Below, one piece after another: positions 50,519 through 58,206 of a stretch of 58,206 nucleotides of DNA (positions are counted from its first letter, which is position 1; each line of letters opens with the position of its first letter). A model generated the notes under the pieces. The model was not told the DNA's origin. It was given only the letters and a program-made list of their open reading frames with translations, and did no database searches. A program made the position numbers and the translations under genes. The stretch spans positions 1 to 58,206 of the forward strand of contig CAZVFE010000001.1 of assembly GCA_964626405.1 (NCBI GenBank), written 5' to 3'. This stretch comes from CAZVFE01 sp964626405. GTDB taxonomy: Bacteria; Bacteroidota; Bacteroidia; Cytophagales; Spirosomataceae.

Positions 50519-53500
50519 ATGAAAAATTTTATCAATATTCTATTTATAATAATTTTTACCTCAACATTTTCGGTTGCTCAAAGCCTAAACTCTCGAGTTT
50601 TAAATAATGATATTGATTTAAATTCTCTTTCGAAAGAATTTGACCTAAAATTTAAGAATGATTTAGAAAAAGCTAAAAAATTAAATATTAAATTAATTGA
50701 TACATTGGGTAAGGATAAACTTCTTTACCTAAATAGTTTTACTAAAGAAGGAGAGCCACTTTATTTGACTAATTTTTCAACCACCAATGCAGGAAAAAAT
50801 GTAAGAATAAATTCATTGTATCTTGGAGGAGATCTTGGATTAAATTTAGATGGAAGTTCTACTCTAATTAAAGATAAACTTGGTATGTGGGATGGAGGCA
50901 ATGTGAATTCAAACCACCAAGAAATGACAGGAAGGGTTCAAAACTTAGATTCTTCACCTGTCTCAGAACATTCCTCCCATGTTGCTGGAATAATGATCGC
51001 TTCCGGAATCAATAAGGACGTAAGAGGAATGGCATTTAAGGCCAATTTAAAAGCCTGGAATTTTACGAATGATATTTCTGAAATAACAGCAAATGCAAAA
51101 AACTTGGATGGTAGCCCTAAACTTTTAATCACAAATCATTCTTATGGTTATCAAGCAGGTTGGGCATTCGATTCTAACGTAAATAAATGGAGATGGTATG
51201 GAAATACGACAATTTCTAAAACAAAAGATTATAAATTCGGACAATATGATAATAGCTCAGCTTCCTTAGATCGCCTAGCTTTTAATGCTCCATATCTTTT
51301 AATGGTAAAATCTGCAGGAAATAATAGAGATTCAAATGGCCCAACAAATAATGAAACCTATTATTTAGGGTCAGGAACAGATACTTCAACTGTAAGTAGA
51401 TCCCCAAATAATAGTTATGATATCATTTCTACGACAGGAAATGCAAAAAATATTTTAACTGTTGGGGCAGTTAATATGAACTATCGTTTTCCGTTCCTTA
51501 TTTCCGATATTAAAATGTCTGATTATAGTTCTTGGGGACCTACCGATGATGGGAGAATTAAACCAGATCTTGTGGGTGTTGGTACAAACCTGCTTTCTAT
51601 TTTTACAGGAACAAATGATTACCAACTATCCACTGGAACATCAATGTCTTCCCCAAATGTGGCAGGATCCTTATTATTATTACAAGAATTATATACCAAT
51701 TTGAATAATGATTACCTAAAAGGTGCAACATTAAAAGGAATTGCGCTACATACTTCCTTGGATATTATTGAAAAGGGTCCAGATTATCAATCAGGATGGG
51801 GTCTATTAGATATGAAAGAAGCTGCAAAATTAATTCAAAATAATGGCACAAAATCCTTAATTTTAGAAGACAAACTTCTTCCAAAAGGAATAAAATCTCT
51901 TGATGTAATAGCTAGTGGAGATGGAAATCTTGAAGCCTCGATTTCTTGGTATGACCCTGCTGCAGAAGAACAAGGTTCAGTTCTGGATGATAAAACAAAA
52001 AAATTAATTAATGATTTAGATATCAGAATTCAAGATAAAACAACGTCTGAAATTTTCCTACCATTCATATTAGACCCGGCTAAACCTGCTAATCCTGCAA
52101 CTAACGGAGATAACGTTTTAGATAATTTTGAAAAAATTATTATTCCAAAAACCATACCCGGTAGAACCTATACGATCACGGTAAATCATAAAAAAGATAC
52201 CCTAAAAAATAATTACCAAGATTATAGTTTAATCATATCAGGAATCGGAGGAGTAGAAGGCTCATATCCAAATTTAAGTTTCTCAAGTCCAACGAATCAT
52301 ATTGATTCAGTAGTTATTCAAAATATTAAAAATCCATCTGAATATATTAATTCAGAAATTGGGGGAAAGGATAGTCTTAGCATCTATTTCAATAATTCAA
52401 ATTCAAAATCCATCGTTTTCCTAGTGGATTGGAATAATGATGGTGATTTTAATGATGCCCAAGAAAAAGTATTCCAAAATAATAATTATACTTCCAATTT
52501 ATTTTCTACCAATATCCAACTTCCAAAAGATCTAAATTTACAAGAAAATAAAATACTAAGATCTAGATTATTAGTTTCTAATTCCACCATCACAGATATA
52601 AATTCAACTAGTTTTTCAAGTGGTGAATTAAAAGAATATTTATTTAAATTAATTCCTTCATCAAATGATTTATCAATAGTTGATCTAAACCAATCTGGAG
52701 GAGAATTTTGTCCGACCAATGGCAATTCAAATTTCTATGCCAAGGTCAAAAATTTAGGCACAAAAGATCGAGTTGAATATAAAGTAAAATTATCCGTATT
52801 ACAAGGAAATACAGTAATTAAGACAACAACAACAGATTTAGTATCGATCCTTCGAGGAACAGAAAATGAGGTTCAAATAAATACAGACCTTTTGGTATTG
52901 GATGGACAATCCTATAATTATAAAGCAGAAATTGTTTTTGAAGAGGACCAAAATTTATTAAATAATACCTTTGAAATTACCAAAACAATAAATAATTCCT
53001 CAGCCCCAGTTACTCAAGGTTTTAGTTGTACTGGTACAGAAGATTTTATATTGAAGTCCTTGGACGGAAAAACTGTCAATTGGTCTGACGATACTAATTT
53101 CCTAGGAATTGGCGAAACATTTAAAGCCACAAATATCACTAATCCTAAAGCTTATATAGGAGGAGTAAATTTTGGAATGGGCCCTATTTCTAAAGATGAT
53201 TTTGGAGGAGGAACTTATTATGAAAATTTTGGTCCAGCACCAATATTTAATGTTAGCACGCCAATAATATTAGAAAAGGCAAGAATTTATACTGCAGATT
53301 CAGGAAAAATATATTTTGATCTTTACAATTTTGACTCAGGTGAATTAATCACAAGTATTTCAAAAGATGTACCTAAAACAAGAATATTAACGGATACCAA
53401 CAGAGTAAATAATCAAATTCCGGGTGACCCAAATGATCCAGGAATTGAAATAAATTTAAATTTACAATTTCCAAAAGCTGGGAAATATGTATTATTTCAA

Positions 53501-54454
53501 ACTTGTACAGAAGGGTCAAATATTTATCGATCCAATATTCCTAAAGATGGTTCTGCAACTTTACCCTCTGGTGGAAATATAGGTTTCCCTTATTCAAAAA
53601 ATGGGATTATTAATTTAGAAGGTTCCTATTATAATGGAGAGGTTATTAAAACTGGATATTATTATTACTATGATATGAAATTTATTTCTCCAGGTTGTAA
53701 ATCCGATATTGTGGATGTCCCTCTTACCGCATCTACCCCTCCTACTGTGTCAATTAATTCAATTGGAGTAGATACAGTTTGCGGAGGATCAACTGGAGAT
53801 ACCCTTAGAATCTCAAATATTTCAGCTGGGGCTACCGGATTATGGTTCTTAAATGATGCTTCAACAGGTAATACAAGTGATTCCATTCTTACTAAAACTG
53901 AAGGAATTTACAAATTAGTTGCTACGAATCAAGATGGGTGTTCAACTTCCTCTGATACTTATCAATTAACGATTGACAGACCAGAAACACCAAAACTAAC
54001 TTTAAACTCTGGCAAAATTATCGCCAGCTATGGGTCATCCTTCCAATGGTATCAAGATGGTTTCCCAATTGATGGAGCCACAGAAAAGGAATATTTAGTT
54101 TTAGAGACTGGGAATTATTTCGTTGTAATTAAAAATGATAAGGGTTGTAGTGCTAAATCCGCATCCTATGATCTTACTATCATGTCTACTCCTTTAATTG
54201 AGCCGGTAAATTCATTTAATCTATATCCAAATCCAAGCAAGGGTAATCTTACTATTTCTATACCAGACGATATTGCAAAAAAAGGTTATAGTTTTAAAAT
54301 ATTTGACGCTACAGGAGGCATTAAATTGGAGAAAAATTCAATTATTAATACCAATAAGATTAGTTTAGATATTAATGAATTAAGTCCAGGATTATATTTC
54401 CTTATGGTTCCTGAAATGCCAACCAATAAAGTGATTAAATTTATTAAGGAATAA
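50519..54454 (+). CDS. T9SS-exported subtilisin-like serine protease
   Basis: This is a 1311-residue secreted protein. The signal peptide ends near SVAQ (residues 1-21). The S8 catalytic domain has Asp125 (GMWDGGNV), His151 (EHSSHVAGIM) and Ser375 (STGTSMSSPNVAGS). A GEVED-like domain lies around 610-720 (VDWNNDGDFNDAQE), then CARDB- and Ig-like beta modules (FQWYQDGFPIDGATEKEY), and residues about 1230-1311 are a T9SS type A sorting domain (FNLYPNPSKGN, LSPGLYFLMV). It would be exported by the T9SS, cut by PorU and displayed or released to degrade external protein. The 3' end overlaps the convergent oxidoreductase by 11 bases. Confidence 0.92.
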   Translation: MKNFINILFIIIFTSTFSVAQSLNSRVLNNDIDLNSLSKEFDLKFKNDLEKAKKLNIKLIDTLGKDKLLYLNSFTKEGEPLYLTNFSTTNAGKNVRINSLYLGGDLGLNLDGSSTLIKDKLGMWDGGNVNSNHQEMTGRVQNLDSSPVSEHSSHVAGIMIASGINKDVRGMAFKANLKAWNFTNDISEITANAKNLDGSPKLLITNHSYGYQAGWAFDSNVNKWRWYGNTTISKTKDYKFGQYDNSSASLDRLAFNAPYLLMVKSAGNNRDSNGPTNNETYYLGSGTDTSTVSRSPNNSYDIISTTGNAKNILTVGAVNMNYRFPFLISDIKMSDYSSWGPTDDGRIKPDLVGVGTNLLSIFTGTNDYQLSTGTSMSSPNVAGSLLLLQELYTNLNNDYLKGATLKGIALHTSLDIIEKGPDYQSGWGLLDMKEAAKLIQNNGTKSLILEDKLLPKGIKSLDVIASGDGNLEASISWYDPAAEEQGSVLDDKTKKLINDLDIRIQDKTTSEIFLPFILDPAKPANPATNGDNVLDNFEKIIIPKTIPGRTYTITVNHKKDTLKNNYQDYSLIISGIGGVEGSYPNLSFSSPTNHIDSVVIQNIKNPSEYINSEIGGKDSLSIYFNNSNSKSIVFLVDWNNDGDFNDAQEKVFQNNNYTSNLFSTNIQLPKDLNLQENKILRSRLLVSNSTITDINSTSFSSGELKEYLFKLIPSSNDLSIVDLNQSGGEFCPTNGNSNFYAKVKNLGTKDRVEYKVKLSVLQGNTVIKTTTTDLVSILRGTENEVQINTDLLVLDGQSYNYKAEIVFEEDQNLLNNTFEITKTINNSSAPVTQGFSCTGTEDFILKSLDGKTVNWSDDTNFLGIGETFKATNITNPKAYIGGVNFGMGPISKDDFGGGTYYENFGPAPIFNVSTPIILEKARIYTADSGKIYFDLYNFDSGELITSISKDVPKTRILTDTNRVNNQIPGDPNDPGIEINLNLQFPKAGKYVLFQTCTEGSNIYRSNIPKDGSATLPSGGNIGFPYSKNGIINLEGSYYNGEVIKTGYYYYYDMKFISPGCKSDIVDVPLTASTPPTVSINSIGVDTVCGGSTGDTLRISNISAGATGLWFLNDASTGNTSDSILTKTEGIYKLVATNQDGCSTSSDTYQLTIDRPETPKLTLNSGKIIASYGSSFQWYQDGFPIDGATEKEYLVLETGNYFVVIKNDKGCSAKSASYDLTIMSTPLIEPVNSFNLYPNPSKGNLTISIPDDIAKKGYSFKIFDATGGIKLEKNSIINTNKISLDINELSPGLYFLMVPEMPTNKVIKFIKE

Positions 54455-55430
54455 TTCGAACAATTTTCCTACCAAAAGAAGTTCCGTCCAACATTTTATT
54501 TAAATGGATCGGAACTTCTTCCATATTTATTTCTTGAATAATTGGATTTAAATCTACCTTCCAATCATTATTTAATAAGTCCCAAATAGATTTTTTATAT
54601 TCTAAAGGTGAATCTGCTGAATTAATCCCTAATACTTTTATTCCTCTTAAAATAAATGGAAATACTTCTAAATCCATTTTGGTGGAATTAGCCATTCCAC
54701 AAACAGCGACAGACCCTCCCATTTGAACGGACTTTATAATTTTCACCAATATATCACCTCCAACGGTATCAATTGCACCAGAAAATTCCATTGGATATAA
54801 AGCTCTTGATGTATCTTTCAAAAAATCATTAACATCCAAAACTTCATCAACAGAAAGTGTTTTAAAAATTGGGAAATCGGTTTTTCTAGTTAAAGCAATT
54901 ACTCTGAAACCCAATTTTTTTAAAATAATGATGGAGATTAAACCAAGCCCTCCAGAAGCACCACTTACAAGGACTGGTTTGTCTTTGGAAATATCATTTT
55001 TCAATAATTGAAAAACTGCCATCCCTGCCGTTAAGCCGGCTGTACCTAATTCCATTTGATACCGGAAAGAATTAAATTTTGAAGCTTCAATTATCCAATC
55101 AGATGGTACAGAAATATATTCTGAAATTCCACCATGCGTGTTCATCCCCATATCAAACCCGGTAACTAATACCTTGGACCCTCGTTTAAACTGATTTGTT
55201 GGATCTTCTACAACTTCTCCAATCGCATCAATTCCAGGGATATGCGGATAGTTTCTAGTAACCCCTTTATGACCAGAATATGAAAGAGCATCTTTATAAT
55301 TCAAAGAAGAATAATGGACTTTAATGAGTACACCATCTTCTTTTAGAAAATTCATTGGAAGATTTACAATTGAATTTATTACCTCATTCTGTGGTGAAAT
55401 TTGAGTTAGAAGAGCTTTAAATTTTTCCAT
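54444..55430 (-). CDS. YhdH/YhfP-type quinone oxidoreductase (MDR superfamily)
   Basis: This is a 328-residue NADPH-dependent medium-chain reductase without zinc ligands. Hallmarks are VKVHYSSLNYKDALSYSGHK, PHIPGIDAIGEV, ASGGLGLISI for the cofactor and the terminal LDGTSFGRKIVRI. E. coli YhdH is an acrylyl-CoA reductase; activity on other enoyl substrates or quinones is possible here. It follows the methyltransferase gene by 7 bases on the minus strand. Its 3' end carries a long inverted repeat. Confidence 0.9.
   Translation of the reverse strand: MEKFKALLTQISPQNEVINSIVNLPMNFLKEDGVLIKVHYSSLNYKDALSYSGHKGVTRNYPHIPGIDAIGEVVEDPTNQFKRGSKVLVTGFDMGMNTHGGISEYISVPSDWIIEASKFNSFRYQMELGTAGLTAGMAVFQLLKNDISKDKPVLVSGASGGLGLISIIILKKLGFRVIALTRKTDFPIFKTLSVDEVLDVNDFLKDTSRALYPMEFSGAIDTVGGDILVKIIKSVQMGGSVAVCGMANSTKMDLEVFPFILRGIKVLGINSADSPLEYKKSIWDLLNNDWKVDLNPIIQEINMEEVPIHLNKMLDGTSFGRKIVRIIP
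54476..54520. other. Long inverted repeat just past the subtilisin stop
   Basis: AAGAAGTTCCG (54476-54486) and CGGAACTTCTT (54510-54520) are perfect 11-base arms with a 23-base loop that contains a further TCC/GGA pair. It starts 22 bases after the subtilisin stop, within the coding sequence of the convergent oxidoreductase. The plus-strand continuation is not a pure T-run, and the minus-strand one is TTTTGG, so termination efficiency is uncertain. Confidence 0.45.
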
Positions 55431-55437
55431 TATTTTC

Positions 55438-56178
55438 TTATTCCTTAACCCAAAGAAATATCATCCTCGGCGAATTTTTCACATCAAATAAATCCAAATT
55501 ATAATTCCCATAGAGGTCTATTGTCCTAAAATCAGCTAAATTTGCATATTGCAGAAAATCATTTCTTGAAATTAATTCAACCTTTTCTTCAAAATAATAA
55601 TCCTGGCCTAAATCACTTAATTCAATAGATTTATATAAAAATCCATCTTTCACCCAGCGCTTGATATTAAATTTCAATCCCCCCTTATAGATGGTTTCCT
55701 GCTTAATTAAATTTGCTAAAACAAAGGAAGGATTAAAGAAATCCATAATTAAAATCCCCCCTTTTTTTAAAGCTTGATGAAAACTATAAAAAGTCATTTG
55801 ATTATCTTCGAATGTGTCAAAATATCCAAATGAAGTAAAAAAATTCGCTACATAATCAAAACTTCCTAATTTTTCAGGACTAATTGGCCTTCTGATATCA
55901 TGAACAAAAAAGTTTAATCCCGGTTTTTCCAGTTTTTTTGCCTCTTCAATATTTTCGGATGATAAATCGAATCCTTCTACTTCCATACCCAAGGAATGCA
56001 AAATATTCGAATATCTTCCTTTTCCACAAGCTGCATCTAAAATTTTCTTCCCTTCTCCAAATTTTAATTTTAATTTTAAAGAATTGATAAATTTCTCCGC
56101 CTCAAATGTATTTCTTTCTGAATATAAGATATGATAATATTTTGAACCAAACCAAGGATTCTCATCTGTATTTCCCAT
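55438..56178 (-). CDS. Class I SAM-dependent methyltransferase
   Basis: This is a 246-residue cytoplasmic enzyme. Motif I is ILDAACGKGRYS, motif II-like VEGFDLSSENI, and FDYVANFFTSFGYF with GGILIMDFFNPS complete the Rossmann fold. It resembles small-molecule methyltransferases of the type 11/25 group; the acceptor is not deducible. The gene heads a two-gene minus-strand unit with the YhdH-type reductase and has a TATTTTTG element 28 bases upstream. Confidence 0.88.
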   Translation of the reverse strand: MGNTDENPWFGSKYYHILYSERNTFEAEKFINSLKLKLKFGEGKKILDAACGKGRYSNILHSLGMEVEGFDLSSENIEEAKKLEKPGLNFFVHDIRRPISPEKLGSFDYVANFFTSFGYFDTFEDNQMTFYSFHQALKKGGILIMDFFNPSFVLANLIKQETIYKGGLKFNIKRWVKDGFLYKSIELSDLGQDYYFEEKVELISRNDFLQYANLADFRTIDLYGNYNLDLFDVKNSPRMIFLWVKE

Positions 56179-56206
56179 TAAAAATTAATTTTATTAGATT
56201 TACATA

Positions 56207-56214
56207 CAAAAATA
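56207..56214 (-). promoter_or_regulatory. -7 promoter element of the methyltransferase unit
   Basis: TATTTTTG on the minus strand matches TAnnTTTG and ends 28 bases before the ATG at 56178. The spacer also holds TAGATTTA on the plus strand, a one-mismatch element towards the gene at 56238. Confidence 0.4.
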
Positions 56215-56237
56215 AAAAAGAACACGTTTTTATTCCA

Positions 56238-57170
56238 ATGCCACAAAAACTTTTAACCTTATTTTTTATTATTATTGCAAGTTCGCTTAGTACTTTCGGA
56301 CAATTTATGCAAAAGCCTTTAGAAAAACCACTAATCGATACGAATGCTAAGAAAAGAAATATAATTTCAATAGACGAAAGCTCAAAAAAGGTACTCGAAC
56401 AATCCAAAAAATATTTAAAAAACCCAAGTTCCTTAAAAAAAGAATTTAATTCTAAAGGAGATGAATATTTAAAAAAAATTGGCCTCTCAACTTCAAAAAC
56501 TTCAAAAAGAAGATTAAAATCCAAGGTAAAAAATAAATTCAAATCAAAAGATGAATATTTAGGGGTAAAAATCCTTGAAAAAATTGGAACCCATGGAGGA
56601 AGTAAAATGGAAACAATTGAGCAATTACACGTAGTAAAATATGTTGAGGATGAAAAAATTAACCCTTATCTACAATTTATTTATTGCTTTGACCCAAACC
56701 AATCCCAAATAATTTATGTCCCTAAAGAAGATGCAAACAAATATTTAATTTGTCATGGACCCTACGAAAAATATGTCAATAAACTTCTTATTGAAAAAGG
56801 AGAATTTAATATGGGAGGAAAACAAGGAAGATGGGAAGAGTTTGATCGAAATTATAATTTAATAAATAAAGAATATTTTAATAATGGATTTAAAAAAGAA
56901 TCCATTATTTCCTATTTTGACGAAAAGAAGACTAAAGTTAAAGAAATCATACCCGTAAAGTTCGGGGAAATGACAGGGACCTATTTTTCATTTTATGAAA
57001 GTGGGAATTTGGAATCTACTGGAGAAATTGAAGATGGAATCCGAATTGGAAGATGGCTGGAATATTATGAATATGGTAGAAATGGGAAATTAAGAAGAGA
57101 ATGGAAATACGGAAAAGATAAATATGACCCCTCTGAACCTATTTTAATTCAAGAAAGAGACCAACAATAA
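56238..57170 (+). CDS. Secreted MORN-like repeat protein
   Basis: This is a 310-residue exported protein. The start MPQKLLTLFFIIIASSLSTF at 56238 gives a good signal peptide (cleavage near TFGQ); an upstream extension of 44 codons from 56106 runs over the start of the divergent methyltransferase and is rejected. Residues 40-130 are Lys/Ser-rich. The C-terminal half carries three MORN-like units, GKQGRWEEFDRNY, MTGTYFSFYESGNLESTGEI and GRWLEYYEYGRNG, as in YwqK-like proteins where glycine-aromatic beta hairpins repeat. The function is unknown; a surface or periplasmic scaffold role is plausible. Confidence 0.78.
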   Translation: MPQKLLTLFFIIIASSLSTFGQFMQKPLEKPLIDTNAKKRNIISIDESSKKVLEQSKKYLKNPSSLKKEFNSKGDEYLKKIGLSTSKTSKRRLKSKVKNKFKSKDEYLGVKILEKIGTHGGSKMETIEQLHVVKYVEDEKINPYLQFIYCFDPNQSQIIYVPKEDANKYLICHGPYEKYVNKLLIEKGEFNMGGKQGRWEEFDRNYNLINKEYFNNGFKKESIISYFDEKKTKVKEIIPVKFGEMTGTYFSFYESGNLESTGEIEDGIRIGRWLEYYEYGRNGKLRREWKYGKDKYDPSEPILIQERDQQ

Positions 57171-57183
57171 TTTATGAATGTTG

Positions 57184-57206
57184 GTAACATTTCTAAGAAA
57201 TGTTAC
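57184..57206. repeat. Perfect 23-base palindrome upstream of the surface protein gene
   Basis: GTAACATTTCT and AGAAATGTTAC are perfect 11-base inverted repeats around a single A. A third half-site AATGTT at 57177-57182 can pair with AACATT (57186-57191) instead, so two hairpins are mutually exclusive. The palindrome lies 14 bases after the MORN-like gene stop and 69 bases before the next ATG. No T-run follows, so an operator or an attenuator-like element is more probable than a terminator. Confidence 0.5.
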
Positions 57207-57274
57207 TAATGTCCACCTTATATTAAGAGATTTTGCAAGATTTATAAATTATCATTGCATATAAAATCCTAGCC

Positions 57275-58206
57275 ATGAAGAAAATTTCACTTAAATTAAA
57301 GTTATTGTTACTATTCGTAACTATTCCTATTTTTTGTTTTTCACAACAAAGGTTTAAAGTTACTGTAGAAAATAATACAACATTTCAAAATGGTGGGAAC
57401 GCTAAATTAATTATAGGGCGAGTTTCTTCTGACACTACAATTTTTGAATCAAAAGGTAGTACTTATCTTGATAAAGGTGGAAATACGATTATTTTGAGTA
57501 GGACCATTTTCAAAGGTGTTGGTGAAAGTATTTTAAATAGTCCTTATGAGGTAAATTCCCCAATAGCTAACTTTTACAATTTAATTCAAAATTCATCTGA
57601 TACAACCTTTATCGACGAAAATACAAATGGGGTAATATTTGTTCGAAATTTACTCACACCAAGTTCAGGAAAAATCAAATCGAATGGTAAATTAATTTTT
57701 AAGTCGACCGAATATACTACCAATGCATTTTTTAATACTGGGCTTGCAGCACCAAATAACCTTAGAACGGTAACAAATGGAAATCCTGCTAGAATTTCAA
57801 ATGCAAATTGTGGTTCTATTTTAGGTGATGTAATCGTAGAAAGACCTATTTCAAATACATTAATTGGCAATAGATTGCTTACTCCAGGAGTTACACCTAC
57901 AGGTACCATTCAGGATAATTGGCAGGAAACAAATTCTGGAACGGCCTATCATAATTATGGAACCTTTACTTATGGACCAGGCGGATCAACCAATGGCTTT
58001 GATGGAAGTACAGGATCGAATACCTATTCAACTATAGCCTATATTTCTAATGGGGAATATTCATATCTTTCCTCTACAAATAATACAAATACACCACAGT
58101 TTGCCCTAGGAAAAGGCTTATCAGTTGTAGTATATGGAGATAGAAGAAATAATACTTCAACTTCCATAGTAAGTCATGAACAAAGTGGCTTTAACTATAC
58201 TATTTT
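57275..58206 (+). CDS. Large secreted surface protein, N-terminal part
   Basis: The frame runs open from ATG at 57275 to the window end (310 codons plus two bases) with no stop. It begins MKKISLKLKLLLLFVTIPIF and a probable cleavage after FCFSQ. The rest is rich in Asn, Thr, Ser and Gly with short beta-strand-like runs (NGKLIFKSTEYTTNAFFNTG, YHNYGTFTYGPGGSTNGFDG) typical of large Bacteroidota surface proteins that carry a T9SS sorting domain at their far C-terminus. That end lies outside the window, so both the sorting signal and the function are unverified. Confidence 0.8.
   Translation, partial: MKKISLKLKLLLLFVTIPIFCFSQQRFKVTVENNTTFQNGGNAKLIIGRVSSDTTIFESKGSTYLDKGGNTIILSRTIFKGVGESILNSPYEVNSPIANFYNLIQNSSDTTFIDENTNGVIFVRNLLTPSSGKIKSNGKLIFKSTEYTTNAFFNTGLAAPNNLRTVTNGNPARISNANCGSILGDVIVERPISNTLIGNRLLTPGVTPTGTIQDNWQETNSGTAYHNYGTFTYGPGGSTNGFDGSTGSNTYSTIAYISNGEYSYLSSTNNTNTPQFALGKGLSVVVYGDRRNNTSTSIVSHEQSGFNYTI

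Noticed and set aside
56106..56237. N-terminal extension of the MORN-like protein
   Set aside because: It overlaps the beginning of the divergent methyltransferase gene, and the signal peptide begins only at the ATG at 56238.
57586..57909. 107-codon frame on the minus strand
   Set aside because: It lies inside the open frame of the surface protein that starts at 57275 and has no signal, motif or promoter.
1..58206. CRISPR arrays, tRNA, rRNA, insertion sequences, prophage or integrase
   Set aside because: No regularly spaced repeats, cloverleaf-capable conserved T-loop segments, transposase or integrase motifs, or terminal inverted repeats with target duplications were seen; gaps are too short to hide an rRNA.

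Overview
This is an AT-rich chromosomal window (roughly one third G+C by eye) from a member of the Bacteroidota, most likely a Cytophagales-type bacterium. The evidence is the type IX secretion (T9SS) genes porU and porV, two proteins with T9SS C-terminal sorting domains, the long Bacteroidota form of IspH, a DUF2480 protein, and recurrent TAnnTTTG promoter elements instead of the sigma-70 consensus. Nothing looks like a plasmid, prophage, transposon, CRISPR array, rRNA or tRNA. The content is mainly core genome and is packed very tightly; no gene-free stretch exceeds about 275 bases.

Layout. 1-3576: tail of an ABC-F ATPase, then convergently a very large secreted ThuA / sugar dehydrogenase / PKD / cytochrome c fusion. 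3629-5031: secreted dienelactone hydrolase, then an XRE regulator translationally coupled to a small cationic secreted protein. 5028-7571: a phytanoyl-CoA dioxygenase-like enzyme divergent from an AraC regulator, and a family 2 glycosyltransferase. 7662-11936: rpmH, rnpA, a C-terminal processing protease, tsaB, a DUF2480 protein and a fructosamine kinase-like protein. 11933-16624: ispH, a repair-flavoured cluster (conserved small protein, exonuclease III, PD-(D/E)XK nuclease with a clamp-binding tail), a HAD phosphatase and a DnaQ-like exonuclease. 16699-22262: nuoKLMN plus a GtrA protein. 22358-28785: a small acidic lipoprotein with its own promoter and terminator, then sprT-like, porU, porV and a catalytically dead M16 protein. 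28782-30871: PfkB kinase and a GNAT protein. 31015-38022: cysS, two rhomboids, dxs, typA. 38019-44273 (minus): mreB, mreC, mreD, ECF sigma, membrane-anchored anti-sigma, gmk, nadD, comEC. 44549-46418: AraC regulator and an rluB-type pseudouridine synthase. 46544-54454: a PorE-like OmpA lipoprotein, dihydroorotase, rnhB and a T9SS-exported subtilisin. 54444-58206: YhdH-type oxidoreductase, methyltransferase, a MORN-like secreted protein and the start of a large surface protein.

Functional threads. Cell-surface export is the main theme: PorU (sortase), PorV (shuttle), a PorE candidate and a CTD-bearing subtilisin all lie here. The MEP isoprenoid pathway is represented at both ends (dxs, ispH). 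Cell shape genes sit directly upstream of an ECF sigma/anti-sigma pair and nucleotide/NAD genes.

The most striking non-gene pattern is the architecture of convergent gene pairs. All eight junctions lie between an 18-base overlap and a 1-base gap, and four of them share exactly the same 4-base TTAA in which both stop codons are embedded. At several of these junctions an inverted repeat lies over or just beyond the stops. A clear intrinsic terminator for typA lies inside the opposing comEC coding sequence. I did not find an unmistakably novel defence or mobile system. The most testable unusual items are the clamp-motif nuclease next to exonuclease III, the XRE plus secreted cationic peptide pair, the altered anti-sigma factor, and the TTAA convergent junction habit.
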